NCBI GenBank assembly: GCA_036500765.1
Contig: DASYBM010000016.1
Span: 186,001 to 250,000, forward strand
Length of the DNA stretch: 64,000 nucleotides
From: Candidatus Sulfotelmatobacter sp.
Lineage (GTDB): Bacteria > Acidobacteriota > Terriglobia > Terriglobales > Acidobacteriaceae
Direction: 5' to 3'
Translations under genes and position numbers: made by a program
In this document: positions 1-9,469 of the stretch, one piece after another
Position numbering within the stretch: position 1 is the stretch's first letter
Layout of the letters: each line of letters starts with the position of its first letter
Notes under the pieces: generated by a model
Told to the model about the DNA's origin: nothing
Seen by the model: only the letters and a program-made list of their open reading frames with translations
Database searches by the model: none

Positions 1-502
1 TCTCAACCGCAACCGTGGTTATATGCGATTGGTCCTGGATTCCATCCATTTCGAAGGGGCGAGCCTGCCGATTCAAACCTCCAGCCTATTCGTGCGCGGA
101 ATTGAGGTTCATCCCGAAGCTCTACGCGAAGGTTTAAACAACGAAACTCCGCCTGGGGATGTCTCGCAAGGCCAGCGTGTTCGGCAAAGCCAGGCCGCCG
201 GAGCCCGAATTCGCCTCGAAAAAGGCCGTCGGCTCACGTTCCGGCTCACCGAATCGGTGTTTGTGGCCGCCAGCCAACGTTCCAAAGTCGATCGTTAAGC
301 CTTTCGGAAAGTTTTCCACAGAAAGATTTCCCGTTTTAGTGACATCTGCCCTTCGCAGGGGGAGACCCACTTCTCTATAGTGGCCTCGAAACGAATTTGG
401 TCGGAGGCAGAACCCAACCCCAATCCCATTTTGGGAAAACCAAGGTCTCAGGCGAGGGGTTCGAGGGTTCCTCCGGGGTATGATCCCGCGCAAAGTAGAT
501 AT
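1..502. other. Leading stretch without a supported gene
   Basis: Open frames exist on both strands here but none has a recognisable domain, signal peptide or convincing ribosome binding site. The stretch probably holds the 5' region of the kinase gene. A GTG at 380 in the kinase frame would add 41 residues rich in Pro, Arg and Ser that do not look like a domain. Confidence 0.5.
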
Positions 503-1747
503 ATGAGTGCTGCCGCTGAAATCCCGTGGACGCCGCCGGACCCGAAAACGGAACTGCTTCCTGTTTTCCAGAATGCTCCTTTCGCGTTAGCCCACTGCCA
601 GCGCCAGGGCAAAGTCACCGCGCTGAATCCCGCTTTGGCACAGGTTATCGGCGGCGAGATCGGAATGGCCCTTCCGCTGTGCTTCTTAGATCTGATTCAT
701 CCACAAGACCGGCCCGAGGCCGAACGGCTTTTTGCAGAGCTATTTGGGCGGCAACGTGACACCTTCCAATTGGACTCCCTCACCATGCGTGGAAATAGCC
801 AGCATGTCCGCTGGACGGTATGGCGAGTGGAGGGAATCTACGGCGATGCGGACTACGCTCTCATAGCGGCAGAACAAGCATTGCGGGGCCACAAGATTGA
901 GCAGCGGCTTCGCCAGGCCGAGCGCCTGGAAGCGGTCGGTCGATTGGCCGGAGGAGTGGCGCACGACTTCAACAATCTTCTGACAGGGGTGCTGTTGTAT
1001 TGCGACCTGCTGCTGGCCAATCTCGAGCCGCACCACCGGGTCCGGAAATATGCGGAAGAGATTCGAAACGCGGGAATACAGGCCAATGGTCTGGTGCGGC
1101 AGTTGTTGACGGTGTCCCGCCCCCCGACCTCCGAGCCACGCCTCTTGTCGCTGAATGAAATCGCTGAAGGCATGCGCAACTTGCTGGGTCGCCTGATCGG
1201 AGAAAACATCGACTTGAGATTCCAACTCGATCCTGATCTGGGGATGGTCAAGATCGACTCGACCGAAGCGCAGCAGATTCTGCTCAATCTGGTGCTTAAC
1301 GCACGGGACGCTTTGCCCCGCGGGGGACGGATCACGGTCGAGACCGCCAATTGCAAGATGCAGTTGTTGACCGAACCGCCATCGACCGCTCCCAGCTCGG
1401 CCTTGCTTCCCTGCGCACTGTTCGTGGTAGAAGACAACGGCAACGGCATGGATGCCGACACTCGAACCCATCTATTCGAAGCTTTTTTTACCACGAAGGC
1501 GGGGAAAGGAACCGGGCTGGGCCTGGCGACTGTCCACGACATTGTGACCAGGAACGGCGGATTGATCCATGTAGAAAGCGCCCCTGAGCGGGGCACTCGG
1601 GTGAGTGTGCTTCTGCCCCTGATTCCGGAAACAGTGTTGAACTCTCAGAACCGTCTCGATGAAAAGCCTCAAGACGAGCATCACCACGATTTCTTGCCAG
1701 AAACGAGCCCGAAAATATCACCTCCGAGAAATGAAGAAGGGAAATAA
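503..1747 (+). CDS. Soluble PAS-domain sensor histidine kinase
   Basis: Cytoplasmic two-component kinase of about 414 aa that should autophosphorylate and pass phosphate to the regulator encoded 5 nt downstream. From the ATG at 503, a PAS-like region covers roughly residues 15-120. The H box GGVAHDFNNLL follows, with His about residue 154. The ATPase domain shows an N box (LNLVLNARDAL), a G1 box (VVEDNGNGMD) and a G2 box (GKGTGLGLATV). No transmembrane segment is visible, so the signal is likely intracellular or comes from a partner. The HDFNN form of the H box is typical of kinases paired with NtrC-type regulators. The start is uncertain: neither the ATG at 503 nor the in-frame GTG at 380 has a strong ribosome binding site, and 503 removes a low-complexity leader. 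The signal sensed is unknown. Confidence 0.9.
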   Translation: MSAAAEIPWTPPDPKTELLPVFQNAPFALAHCQRQGKVTALNPALAQVIGGEIGMALPLCFLDLIHPQDRPEAERLFAELFGRQRDTFQLDSLTMRGNSQHVRWTVWRVEGIYGDADYALIAAEQALRGHKIEQRLRQAERLEAVGRLAGGVAHDFNNLLTGVLLYCDLLLANLEPHHRVRKYAEEIRNAGIQANGLVRQLLTVSRPPTSEPRLLSLNEIAEGMRNLLGRLIGENIDLRFQLDPDLGMVKIDSTEAQQILLNLVLNARDALPRGGRITVETANCKMQLLTEPPSTAPSSALLPCALFVVEDNGNGMDADTRTHLFEAFFTTKAGKGTGLGLATVHDIVTRNGGLIHVESAPERGTRVSVLLPLIPETVLNSQNRLDEKPQDEHHHDFLPETSPKISPPRNEEGK

Positions 1748-1752
1748 ACACC

Positions 1753-3183
1753 ATGACGTCAGCAGGTCTAAGTCCCATGATTGCCACACCGCAGTTTGAA
1801 GCCGCAAATTTTCTCAATCTCCTGATCGTGGATGACGAACGCTCGATCCGGGAGGCCTGCCGCGAAGTAGCGCAGTCGCTGGGCTATACGGCGTATGTGG
1901 CCGACTCCGCCGAACATGCCTATCGCTATCTTGAAACGCAGGCTTTTGACGCCGTCCTGCTCGACCTGCGGCTCCCCGGCGCCGGCGGCCTGGAGGCGCT
2001 GCGCCGCATTAAGGAGCGGCGTCCGGAAGCGGTGGTCGTGGTTGTGACCGGGTACGGCACCGTTCAGTCGGCGGTGCAAGCCATGAAGAATGGCGCTTAC
2101 GACTTTGTAACCAAGCCTTTCAGCGTTGACGAGTTGAAGATGCTGCTCGAGCGGGTCGCGATCCACTTGAAGCTGAAATCTGAAAATCGTTTATTGCGCG
2201 AGAAAGTGCGATCGAAACAGGGATTTGGAGGCATCGTCGGCCGCGCCCCGGAAATGGAGAAGCTCTACCGCATCATTGCCAAGGCCGCCAACAGCATTCA
2301 TCCCGTGCTGATCCTCGGCGAAAGCGGGACCGGCAAAGAGATGGTCGCTCGCTCCATCCACTATTCCGGTCCATTCCGCGACAAGCCCTTCATCCCCGTC
2401 GACTGCGGATCGCTGGTGCCGACGCTCATTGAGAGCGAATTGTTCGGCTATGTGAAAGGGGCATTCACGGGTGCCAATCAAAACAAAGATGGACTCTTGA
2501 CCATGGCCGAAGGAGGCACGATATTTCTCGACGAAGTAGGAGAGCTTCCGGTCGATCTGCAAGCCAAAATGCTGCGCGCGATTCAGGAGAAGGAAATTCG
2601 CCCGGTCGGCAGCACGCGGCGAGTGCCGATTAATGTGCGCATTCTGGCCGCGACCAACCGCGATCTGGAACTAGCCGTCACTCAGGGCGAATTCCGCCGC
2701 GACCTCTACTTTCGGCTGAATGTATTGAGCCTGCGCATTCCGGCGCTGCGCGAGCGACGGCAAGATATTCCCCTGTTGATCGGTCATTTTCTGGAGCGCA
2801 TGACCCGGACCTCGGGAGTGGAGAAAATGCTCACGGACGACGCCCTGAAAGCGATGCTAGCCTATGACTGGCCGGGCAATGTTCGCGAACTGGAGAATTG
2901 TCTCGAACGCACGTACGCCTTCACCAGTGGTCCGCTGATCCACACCACGGACCTGCCTCGCGAGGTAGCCAATCTTCCACCGTCAGAGGTGTTACATGGA
3001 AATGGCGGGGCGAACGGGCACGGAAAGATCATTCCCATGGCCGAACTCGAGCGGCAAACGATTCTGAGTGCCATCACAGAACTTCGCGGCGACAAATTGC
3101 AGGCCGCCCGCCTGCTCGGCATTGGGAAGACGACCCTATACCGGAAACTCAAGGACTACGCCGCGCATGAATATCGACAATGA
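1753..3183 (+). CDS. NtrC-family sigma-54-dependent response regulator
   Basis: A 476-aa activator with the classic three-domain order. The receiver (about 22-140) has the acidic pair D27/D28, phospho-acceptor Asp71 in LLDLRLPG and Lys121. The AAA+ sigma-54 interaction domain (about 160-390) carries Walker A GESGTGKE (189-196), the sigma-54 contact loop GAFTGA (236-241) and Walker B FLDE (258-261). The Fis-type helix-turn-helix at the end includes AARLLGIGKTTLYRKL. It starts 5 nt after the kinase stop, so the two form an operon and a cognate pair. By family knowledge it binds upstream enhancers and remodels RNA polymerase-sigma-54. I found no clear -24/-12 promoter in the window to name a target. 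Confidence 0.96.
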   Translation: MTSAGLSPMIATPQFEAANFLNLLIVDDERSIREACREVAQSLGYTAYVADSAEHAYRYLETQAFDAVLLDLRLPGAGGLEALRRIKERRPEAVVVVVTGYGTVQSAVQAMKNGAYDFVTKPFSVDELKMLLERVAIHLKLKSENRLLREKVRSKQGFGGIVGRAPEMEKLYRIIAKAANSIHPVLILGESGTGKEMVARSIHYSGPFRDKPFIPVDCGSLVPTLIESELFGYVKGAFTGANQNKDGLLTMAEGGTIFLDEVGELPVDLQAKMLRAIQEKEIRPVGSTRRVPINVRILAATNRDLELAVTQGEFRRDLYFRLNVLSLRIPALRERRQDIPLLIGHFLERMTRTSGVEKMLTDDALKAMLAYDWPGNVRELENCLERTYAFTSGPLIHTTDLPREVANLPPSEVLHGNGGANGHGKIIPMAELERQTILSAITELRGDKLQAARLLGIGKTTLYRKLKDYAAHEYRQ

Positions 3184-3325
3184 TCTTCGAAGCTCTCGAA
3201 GCCCGTTCTTGAACTTGCCGCCAGGACGCGAGTGCCGCAACGGGAAGAATTGCCGCCACTGACAGCGCTAAGTGCCGTCCTTTCAGCGCCTGACACTCTG
3301 GCGGCAGACGTGCAACCGGTAAGGC

Positions 3326-3811
3326 ATGATTCTTGTTATCACATCTTCCGCCAGCGGGCCGGACTGTGCGGCCGCACTGCACGCGGCCACAGGCCGGGAA
3401 ACGCAATGGGCGCAATCTCTACAAGAGGCTGCCACGCGGCTGCGCGAACAAAGCTATTCCGCCGCCGTCATCGATCAGTTCCTGCTTGAAACCGAGCCCC
3501 AGGAAAGCGACCAGATGATGGAACACTTGGGTACGGCGTTCCCGGTCTACGTAAATTTTGCGGTCACCGGCATGGATCGTCTGGTCAGAGACGTACGGGC
3601 TGCGCTGCATCGCCGCACGCGCGAGGAAGGCGCCGCCCGCCGCGCCGTCGCAGCACAGATGCACAGCGAAATGCGGGAGACTCTCACTGCCATGCTTCTC
3701 TCCTGCGAACTCGCCATGTCGGTACCCGATGTTCCGACCCCGGCCGTAGAAAAAATTCGCGCCATCGATAATCTGGCCCGGGAGCTCCGCCTGCGCCTCC
3801 AGGCAAACTAA
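3326..3811 (+). CDS. Small receiver-like protein with a DHp-like C-terminus
   Basis: A 161-aa protein on the same strand, 142 nt behind the sigma-54 regulator. The first ~95 residues alternate strand and helix like a receiver, with Asp50 (AVID) where the phospho-acceptor would sit, but the usual acidic pair after strand 1 is missing (MILVITSSAS). After an Arg/Glu-rich linker comes HSEMRETLTAMLLSCELAM, which reads like a histidine-kinase H box (His113, Arg and Leu-Thr spacing kept). No ATPase domain follows. It could be a phosphotransfer or docking protein for the upstream pair, or a degenerate receiver with a coiled-coil tail. The domain reading is inference; the open frame itself is convincing. 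Confidence 0.7.
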   Translation: MILVITSSASGPDCAAALHAATGRETQWAQSLQEAATRLREQSYSAAVIDQFLLETEPQESDQMMEHLGTAFPVYVNFAVTGMDRLVRDVRAALHRRTREEGAARRAVAAQMHSEMRETLTAMLLSCELAMSVPDVPTPAVEKIRAIDNLARELRLRLQAN

Positions 3812-4123
3812 GTACTGGCAAACTGAATACGCGCGTCGCCCCCAGCGATACAGGTGCCTCGGCTGTCCCACGGCAGCTAAGCCCAAGCGGAATCGTAGCG
3901 CCAGCGTCCCGGTCGGCTGCCCGGCCGGGCGTCCGCGCCTGCCGTGTCGCGGTCAAAATAGGCGCTCAGAGTTCCGATCGGACTTCCTCGAATATATGAA
4001 TCCGCAACACCCGCTCCTGTGAAATTCCTTCCCCTCGCCCCCCCACTCGCACTAGAATGGACGCGCCTGAAACTTGGAACCCCGTGTTCCACACGGCATT
4101 TCACGGGTTTCCCCGGAGGCTCT
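3812..4123. other. Intergenic stretch before the glycosyltransferase
   Basis: No gene, clear promoter or strong hairpin seen. An open frame entering from a GTG at 4019 belongs to an upstream extension of the next gene that I do not favour. Confidence 0.5.
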
Positions 4124-5242
4124 GTGCACGTCCTGGTTACCGCCGATTCGCTCTCGGGATCATGGGCCTACGCCCGTGAATTGGTGACCGGGCTCGTCAC
4201 GCGCGGGGTGCGCGTCACCCTGGTCAGTTTCGGCGAGATTCCGCTTCCCGAGCAGACTACCTGGATGGACCACCTGCACGGCCTCGATTACCGGCCTACG
4301 GCTTTTCATCTGGAGTGGATGCAGGAGGCGGAAGAAGATCTTCCCGAATCCACGGAATTCCTGACCGCTCTGGTCCGGGAGCTGCGTCCAGACGTGCTGC
4401 ATCTCAACCAGTTCTGCTATGGAAATCTGCCGGTCGATGTGCCGCGGGTCGTCATGGCACACGGCGACTTAATCACCTGGGCGCATGCCGTTCACAATCA
4501 CTCTCTGCAGCCGGAGCGCTCGCCGAATTGGTATCACGACACCGTTCTGCGCGGGCTGCACGGAGCGGATGCAGTGGTCGCGCCTTCGGCCTGGATGCTC
4601 GATCGAATCAGTGCATATTATGGGCAGCCGCAGCGGGGAGAAGTAATTTACCCCGGTCGCAATCCCATTTTTTTCAATCCCTACGTCAGTAAAGACGACT
4701 GCGTGCTGGCCGTCGGCCGCATGGTGGACGCCGGCAAGCAGGTTTTTCTTCTGACCCAGCAGGTTCATTCTGTTCCGGTGTGCATCGTGGGCGCCGAACA
4801 CACCGTGCCTGTGCCGCGAATTCCGATTCGCGCTGACGTGAAAGTTACAACCGAGCAGACCTCGGTGGCGATTCGCGGCCCGCAGACCGAGGCGCAATTG
4901 CGCGCCCTGTATAGTCGAGCATCGATCTACGCCGCCACGGCGCGCTACGAACCACTTGGCATGGGCGTACTAGAAGCCGCGTTTTCCCGCTGCGCCATCG
5001 TGGCCAATGACATTCCGAGCTTCCGCGAAATCTGGGGAGACGCGGCTCTTTATTTCCGTACCAACGATGCGGCCAGCCTCGCCGAAAATATTGAAAGGCT
5101 CAACGCCGACCGCGCCATGCGCCGCGCCTACGCCGAACTAGCCTACTCCCGCGCCCGCGAACGCTTTACCACCAAGCGCATGATTGACGAATACCTCCAT
5201 CTGTATCGCAGTCTGGCGTCAGTGCGAACCGCGGCAGCGTAA
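4124..5242 (+). CDS. GT4-family glycosyltransferase
   Basis: A retaining glycosyltransferase of the GT-B fold, about 372 aa, cytoplasmic. The N-terminal Rossmann half starts VHVLVTADSLSGSW and the C-terminal half has the GT4 donor-site pattern: ARYEPLGMGVLEAAFSRCAI, with the Glu pair that contacts the nucleotide-sugar diphosphate. I place the start at GTG 4124 because GGAGG lies 4 nt upstream and the core fold begins there; the GTG at 4019 would add 35 residues with no domain. Donor and acceptor sugars cannot be told from sequence, and no neighbouring polysaccharide genes give context. Confidence 0.9.
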   Translation: MHVLVTADSLSGSWAYARELVTGLVTRGVRVTLVSFGEIPLPEQTTWMDHLHGLDYRPTAFHLEWMQEAEEDLPESTEFLTALVRELRPDVLHLNQFCYGNLPVDVPRVVMAHGDLITWAHAVHNHSLQPERSPNWYHDTVLRGLHGADAVVAPSAWMLDRISAYYGQPQRGEVIYPGRNPIFFNPYVSKDDCVLAVGRMVDAGKQVFLLTQQVHSVPVCIVGAEHTVPVPRIPIRADVKVTTEQTSVAIRGPQTEAQLRALYSRASIYAATARYEPLGMGVLEAAFSRCAIVANDIPSFREIWGDAALYFRTNDAASLAENIERLNADRAMRRAYAELAYSRARERFTTKRMIDEYLHLYRSLASVRTAAA

Positions 5243-5283
5243 AAGCCGCGACGCTCATACTGCTCATTCCGCTCACACAGCTC

Positions 5284-5340
5284 ATGTGGCGACGGCCGCC
5301 TCGGCCGTCCAAGCGAAGGCGAAGCCGAGCGCCCAAGCGC
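5284..5340. repeat. Intergenic palindrome family C (GGCCGCCTCGGCC)
   Basis: GTGGCGACGGCCGCCTCGGC followed by a second small palindrome (GGCGAAGCCGAGCGCC). The same arrangement recurs at 28505 and, shortened, at 57935. It is a dispersed REP-like element with no coding content. Confidence 0.75.
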
Positions 5341-5437
5341 CACAAACCTTGTCATTCCGCTCACCCCTCATGCACGATCCCCCACCGCCGTGATATCTTC
5401 GTATGCTTACTAGAAACCCGTAAGGTTGGAGGAATTC

Positions 5438-5677
5438 ATGGCTCAAGTAAAGATCACTGTCAGACCGAATGGCCCGTACCGGGTAGAGGCTCCCGAAGGT
5501 TCCATCGAATTAGTGGACGCCAATGGCACCGCATACGATCTCACCGGCAAACCTGCATTCTCACTCTGCCGCTGCGGCGGCTCGGTTAACAAACCATTCT
5601 GCGACGGCACGCATAGCAAGATCGGCTTCCAGGGCGCGGAACTTGCCGTGAAGAAAGCCGAAGGCTCATCCTCTTAG
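5438..5677 (+). CDS. CDGSH iron-sulfur domain protein
   Basis: A 79-aa protein with one CDGSH-type domain: Cys44-x-Cys46, then Cys55-Asp-Gly-Thr-His59. This 3Cys-1His set holds a redox-active, acid-labile 2Fe-2S cluster as in mitoNEET relatives. No membrane anchor or signal peptide is present, so it is cytosolic. The ATG at 5438 is preceded by GGAGG at 5428-5432, which fixes the start better than the in-frame ATG 12 nt earlier. It stands alone between a glycosyltransferase and a secreted oxidoreductase, so the electron-transfer partner is unknown. Confidence 0.93.
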   Translation: MAQVKITVRPNGPYRVEAPEGSIELVDANGTAYDLTGKPAFSLCRCGGSVNKPFCDGTHSKIGFQGAELAVKKAEGSSS

Positions 5678-5730
5678 CTCTGAGCCATGGATTTACGACT
5701 GGTATTGGTTCGCGATCCGTATCGATTCAC

Positions 5731-5804
5731 GATTCGTATCAGGGTATGCCTTCAGGCATAGCGCGAATGGCCAACTAACCGATTCGCGCCTTCAAGGCGC
5801 TGCG
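5731..5804. repeat. Intergenic palindrome family B
   Basis: Begins GATTCGTATCAGGG, then the stem-loop TATGCCTTCAGGCATA, then GCGCCTTCAAGGCGC. A second copy with changed but still paired stem bases lies at 22861-22933, which points to conserved structure rather than conserved sequence. Confidence 0.75.
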
Positions 5805-5834
5805 TCGCGTCATAAAACTCTAGCGGAGGAGATA

Positions 5835-7799
5835 TTGGACTCACGGGACCGGGAACTGGGAATGCATCGCAAGATTACGCGCCGCGATTTCCTCAACGGT
5901 GTGGCGATGACGGCAGGCGCCGCCATGATGCCGTGGGATATTGCCGCGGCCGGAATTGGGCCTGATCAAGCCGCGCCCGAAAAGTCGGCGAATTACTATC
6001 CCCCTGCGCTCACCGGCATGCGTGGCAGTCATCCTGGTTCGTTCGACGCGGCCCACAGTCTGCGCGATGGCACATTCTGGGATTCCGCGGGCAAGCCCGA
6101 AGATACCCGAGAAATCTATGACTTGATTGTTGTCGGCGGCGGCATCAGCGGCCTCGTGGCTGCGCACTTCTACCGCAAGGCGGTCGGTGGCAAAGCGCGC
6201 ATCCTGATCATCGAGAACCATGATGACTTTGGCGGCCACGCCAAACGCAACGAATTTCGCGTGGGCAATGCCTTCCGCCTGGGTTTTGGGGGGACGTTTT
6301 CTATCGAGAGCCCCGCTCCGTACAGCGCAGTTGCCAAGGCCGTAATTGAAGAGCTCGGCATCGACGTGTCTTCATACCCCAAGTACTTCAACAAGAATCT
6401 GTATGCCTCACAGGGCCTGAGGCCCAGAATTTTCTTCGACAAAGAAACGTTTGGTGTCGATAGACTCGTCATCAATCCTCATCCTCGTGGGGGAGATGAG
6501 GCCGAAGACGCAGCCAGTCCATCCTCGGAATTGATGAAGCAATTTCTGAGCGATGCTCCCCTGGCCGATCAGGCCAAGAGCGATCTGGTTCGACTGCGTG
6601 CCGAAGCCAAAGACTATTTCCCCGGCCTGACCTCAACCGAGAAGAAGGCGAAGCTGGCGCGCATCAGTTATGCCAACTATCTGAAAGAAATCTGCGGAGT
6701 TCATCAAGACATCATCAAGATGTACCAGGCGATGCCGCACGGATTGTTCGGCGTGGGCATTGACGCGGTTGCGGCACAGGACGCCTGGGGATTTGATATG
6801 CCTGGTTTCGATGGCTTGAAGTTAGACCCAGCGCCGGGCAAGGGCATGAACCGCGATGCCATTCCCAACGCGGAGGCCGAGAAATATTTCTTTCACTTTC
6901 CTGACGGCAACGCCACCATCGCGCGCCTGCTGGTCCGCAAATTAATTCCAGATGCGATTCCCGGCAACTCCTGGTCGGACGTGATTCTTGCTAAAGCGAA
7001 TTACGCGAAGCTCGACGATCCCAGTTCGCCAGTGCACATTCGTCTCAACAGTACCGCTGTTCGCGTAAAGCACGTTGGCGACGCCGCCAGCGCGAAAGAA
7101 GTGGAAGTCACTTACGCCCGCGGGGGCAAGATCTATACCGCGAGGGCGAAGAATTCGATTCTTGCATGCTGGCATGTGGTGATCCCCTACATTTGCGATG
7201 AACTTCCCGGCAGCCAGAAAGAAGCGCTGGCTTCGGCGCAGAAAGTGCCGTTGCTTTACACCAATGTCGCCCTGCGTAATTGGACCGCGTTCCAAAAGTT
7301 GGAGACGAATTCGGTGTACGCTCCGGGAATGTACCACACATCCGTGAACCTCGACCTGCCGGTGAGTATCGGTGGATACGAGTGCGCCCGCAAGCCGGAA
7401 GAACCGATCGTTGTGCACATGATGAAGGCGGCGTGCCATCCGGGACTTCCCGCGCGCCAGCAGCACAGCATGGGTCGCATGGAACTCTATACCACCACCT
7501 TCGAAACCATGGAGCGCAAAATTCGCGATCAACTGGCCCGCACCGCGGGACCGGGCGGATTCGATCCCGCGCGCGACATCGCCGCCATTACGGTCAATCG
7601 CTGGCCACACGGCTATGCCTACGAATACAACTCTCTGTTCGATTCGTTCTGGCTGGAGGGGGGCGTGACGCCCTGCGAAGTCGCGCGTAAGCCACATGGC
7701 CGAATTGCCATCGCCAACGCCGACGCCGGCGCCTACGCCTACACAGACGAGGCCATCAATCAGGCTTGGCGTGCGGTGGCAGAAATTACGAAGAGTTAG
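5835..7799 (+). CDS. Tat-exported FAD/NAD(P)-binding oxidoreductase, spermidine-dehydrogenase-like
   Basis: A flavoprotein of about 654 aa. The N-terminus carries a twin-arginine signal (ITRRDFLNGVAMTAGAA), so it is exported folded. The FAD-binding Rossmann motif LIVVGGGISGLVAAHF lies near residue 95 and is followed by the acidic end of strand 2 (IIENHDDFGGH). Overall layout and the N-terminal Tat-dinucleotide arrangement match the bacterial spermidine dehydrogenase-like family. The substrate here is inference only. GGAGGAG at 5825-5831 sits 3 nt before TTG 5835 and 30 nt before ATG 5862; I keep TTG, but ATG 5862 gives a cleaner Tat peptide. No cytochrome partner is adjacent. Confidence 0.85.
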   Translation: MDSRDRELGMHRKITRRDFLNGVAMTAGAAMMPWDIAAAGIGPDQAAPEKSANYYPPALTGMRGSHPGSFDAAHSLRDGTFWDSAGKPEDTREIYDLIVVGGGISGLVAAHFYRKAVGGKARILIIENHDDFGGHAKRNEFRVGNAFRLGFGGTFSIESPAPYSAVAKAVIEELGIDVSSYPKYFNKNLYASQGLRPRIFFDKETFGVDRLVINPHPRGGDEAEDAASPSSELMKQFLSDAPLADQAKSDLVRLRAEAKDYFPGLTSTEKKAKLARISYANYLKEICGVHQDIIKMYQAMPHGLFGVGIDAVAAQDAWGFDMPGFDGLKLDPAPGKGMNRDAIPNAEAEKYFFHFPDGNATIARLLVRKLIPDAIPGNSWSDVILAKANYAKLDDPSSPVHIRLNSTAVRVKHVGDAASAKEVEVTYARGGKIYTARAKNSILACWHVVIPYICDELPGSQKEALASAQKVPLLYTNVALRNWTAFQKLETNSVYAPGMYHTSVNLDLPVSIGGYECARKPEEPIVVHMMKAACHPGLPARQQHSMGRMELYTTTFETMERKIRDQLARTAGPGGFDPARDIAAITVNRWPHGYAYEYNSLFDSFWLEGGVTPCEVARKPHGRIAIANADAGAYAYTDEAINQAWRAVAEITKS

Positions 7800-7844
7800 A
7801 GGTCAGAGCCCGGCGCCCCTGCTATTTAAAGAGTCGTCACAAAG

Positions 7845-9281
7845 CTACCGCGGCTGCGCAGTCGTGAACTGCGCCGCCAGATTTCGCGCCTCTTGTGCTT
7901 TTTGGGTCATGCCTTTGGCTTCGTAGGCATCGGCCAGCGCACTCTCCAGTTCGGCGTCATCGCCATTGGTTTCACGTTCTTTTAAAAAAGACGCGATGGC
8001 TTCATCATATTGTTTGAGATATGCCTGGGATACGCCCGTTCGATAGTAAGCGTCGCTGGCCTGTGGTTCTATCCTCAACGCGGCTTGATATTCAGTAATT
8101 GCTTTCTCATGATCGCCCTGGTCCGCCAAGGCCATTCCCAAACCAAAATGAGCTTTGGCGTTGTTCGGTTCCAGCGTCACCAGTTTTGTGAATTCCGCCT
8201 GCGCCTCCTTGGCTCGCTCTTCCCGCAGATAAGCGACGCCCAGATCCATCAGGGCCTGTGTATTCTGGGGTTGTAGTTCGAGGACGCGTTCCAATTCGCC
8301 CTCGCCCTTGGAGAACTGCCGGTTGCCGAAGTAAGCCTGGGCGAGTGCGTAATGCGCCGCCACATCTTGCGGATTCCGTTTGACCTTGCTTTGCAGCGAA
8401 GAGATGATCCGGTCGATATTGGCCTGTCGATCCTGCGCAGATACGGCCAATCCATAGCCGCGCCAGCGATGGACCGCCAGACCACTGCCACCCACGAGCA
8501 GGACCATGAAGAGCAGAACCCCGGCGCGCTGGAGCGGCTTGTCTTGCGCGGGAGCGGCGCGCGCGATCAGGGTGCCAAAAATCAGTCCACTAACCAGCCC
8601 ACCAATATGCGCCGCGTTGTCGATTCCGTCGACTACACGTCCGAAAAACAGGCTGAAGGCGCAAAAGAAAAGCAGACTGCGCAGCGTACCCTTCATGTCG
8701 ATCCCGGAAAGCGAAAATTCGCCCAGGGAGAAGGACGCGATCAGGGCGCCGGCCAAGCCGAAAATTGCTCCCGACGCGCCGACACTCATAACTCCCGTGT
8801 TCCATGCCAGGCTCGTCAATCCCGCCGCCACGCCGGTAATCAGGTACAGAGCTGCATAGGTCCAGCGTCCGTAGAGCGATTCGCAAAGTGCACCGAGATC
8901 CCATAAGCACCACATGTTGATGGCGATGTGAAAAATGCCGCCGTGCAGAAACATGTAAGTTACCAGCCGCCACCACTGACCGGACAAGGTATAGGGGCCG
9001 AAGTTAGCGCCGAAGTGCACCATCACCTGCCCAGTGAAGTCGAGCGAAGGCCCGCTGGCAATCACCATCGCGATGAAGACCATCACGTTGGCGCCAAGGA
9101 TTATCTGAGTGAGATTGACGCTGGATTCGCGGCGAACCCAGGGAGCAGCCATTACGGGCTGCACCGCGTCTTCTTCCGCTTCGCCACGCTGCGCAGCCTC
9201 ATGCTGCACGCACCATTGGCAGATTTTTTTGCCAAATGTCAGCGCAGGCAGCTGCCGCCCACATTGAATGCAGTTCGCCAT
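7845..9281 (-). CDS. Rhomboid intramembrane serine protease with N-terminal zinc ribbon and C-terminal TPRs
   Basis: A 478-aa inner-membrane protein in three parts. Residues about 1-27 contain CxxC...CxxC (CIQCG and CQWC), a small zinc ribbon. The middle has the rhomboid core: membrane helices, catalytic Ser in GASGAIFG and the His in AAHIGG. From about residue 290 there are at least four TPR units (for example AHYALAQAYFGNRQFSKGE and AKAHFGLGMALADQGDHEKA). By family, the Ser-His dyad cleaves transmembrane substrates. The TPRs probably recruit partners on one membrane face. No partner gene is linked; the vWA gene upstream ends in its own terminator. Confidence 0.93.
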   Translation of the reverse strand: MANCIQCGRQLPALTFGKKICQWCVQHEAAQRGEAEEDAVQPVMAAPWVRRESSVNLTQIILGANVMVFIAMVIASGPSLDFTGQVMVHFGANFGPYTLSGQWWRLVTYMFLHGGIFHIAINMWCLWDLGALCESLYGRWTYAALYLITGVAAGLTSLAWNTGVMSVGASGAIFGLAGALIASFSLGEFSLSGIDMKGTLRSLLFFCAFSLFFGRVVDGIDNAAHIGGLVSGLIFGTLIARAAPAQDKPLQRAGVLLFMVLLVGGSGLAVHRWRGYGLAVSAQDRQANIDRIISSLQSKVKRNPQDVAAHYALAQAYFGNRQFSKGEGELERVLELQPQNTQALMDLGVAYLREERAKEAQAEFTKLVTLEPNNAKAHFGLGMALADQGDHEKAITEYQAALRIEPQASDAYYRTGVSQAYLKQYDEAIASFLKERETNGDDAELESALADAYEAKGMTQKAQEARNLAAQFTTAQPR

Positions 9282-9349
9282 GGGTTTGTAAAAAGATTAT
9301 CAGCAGTTGGAGGTACGAAGCGAATCAGAGCGATTATTCTGGATTGTAG

Positions 9350-9375
9350 AAAACAAAAGCCCCATCAATGGGGCT
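9350..9375 (-). terminator. Intrinsic terminator of the vWA gene
   Basis: Perfect stem AGCCCCAT / ATGGGGCT with a 2-nt gap (9358-9375). Read on the minus strand it is followed by TTTGTTTTC. It lies about 95 nt past the vWA stop. Confidence 0.75.
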
Positions 9376-9469
9376 CTTGCGGGCTCTCCGTGCCGCAAAT
9401 TGGGCACGCCCGCCAGGCAACTTAAGCTTTTCGTCGGCGGGCAGACCAACGCGAAGAGGAAGGCAAGGG

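Noticed and set aside
1..379. Overlapping frames at 23-298 and 134-493
   Set aside because: They cover each other on opposite strands, have no ribosome binding site and no recognisable domain.
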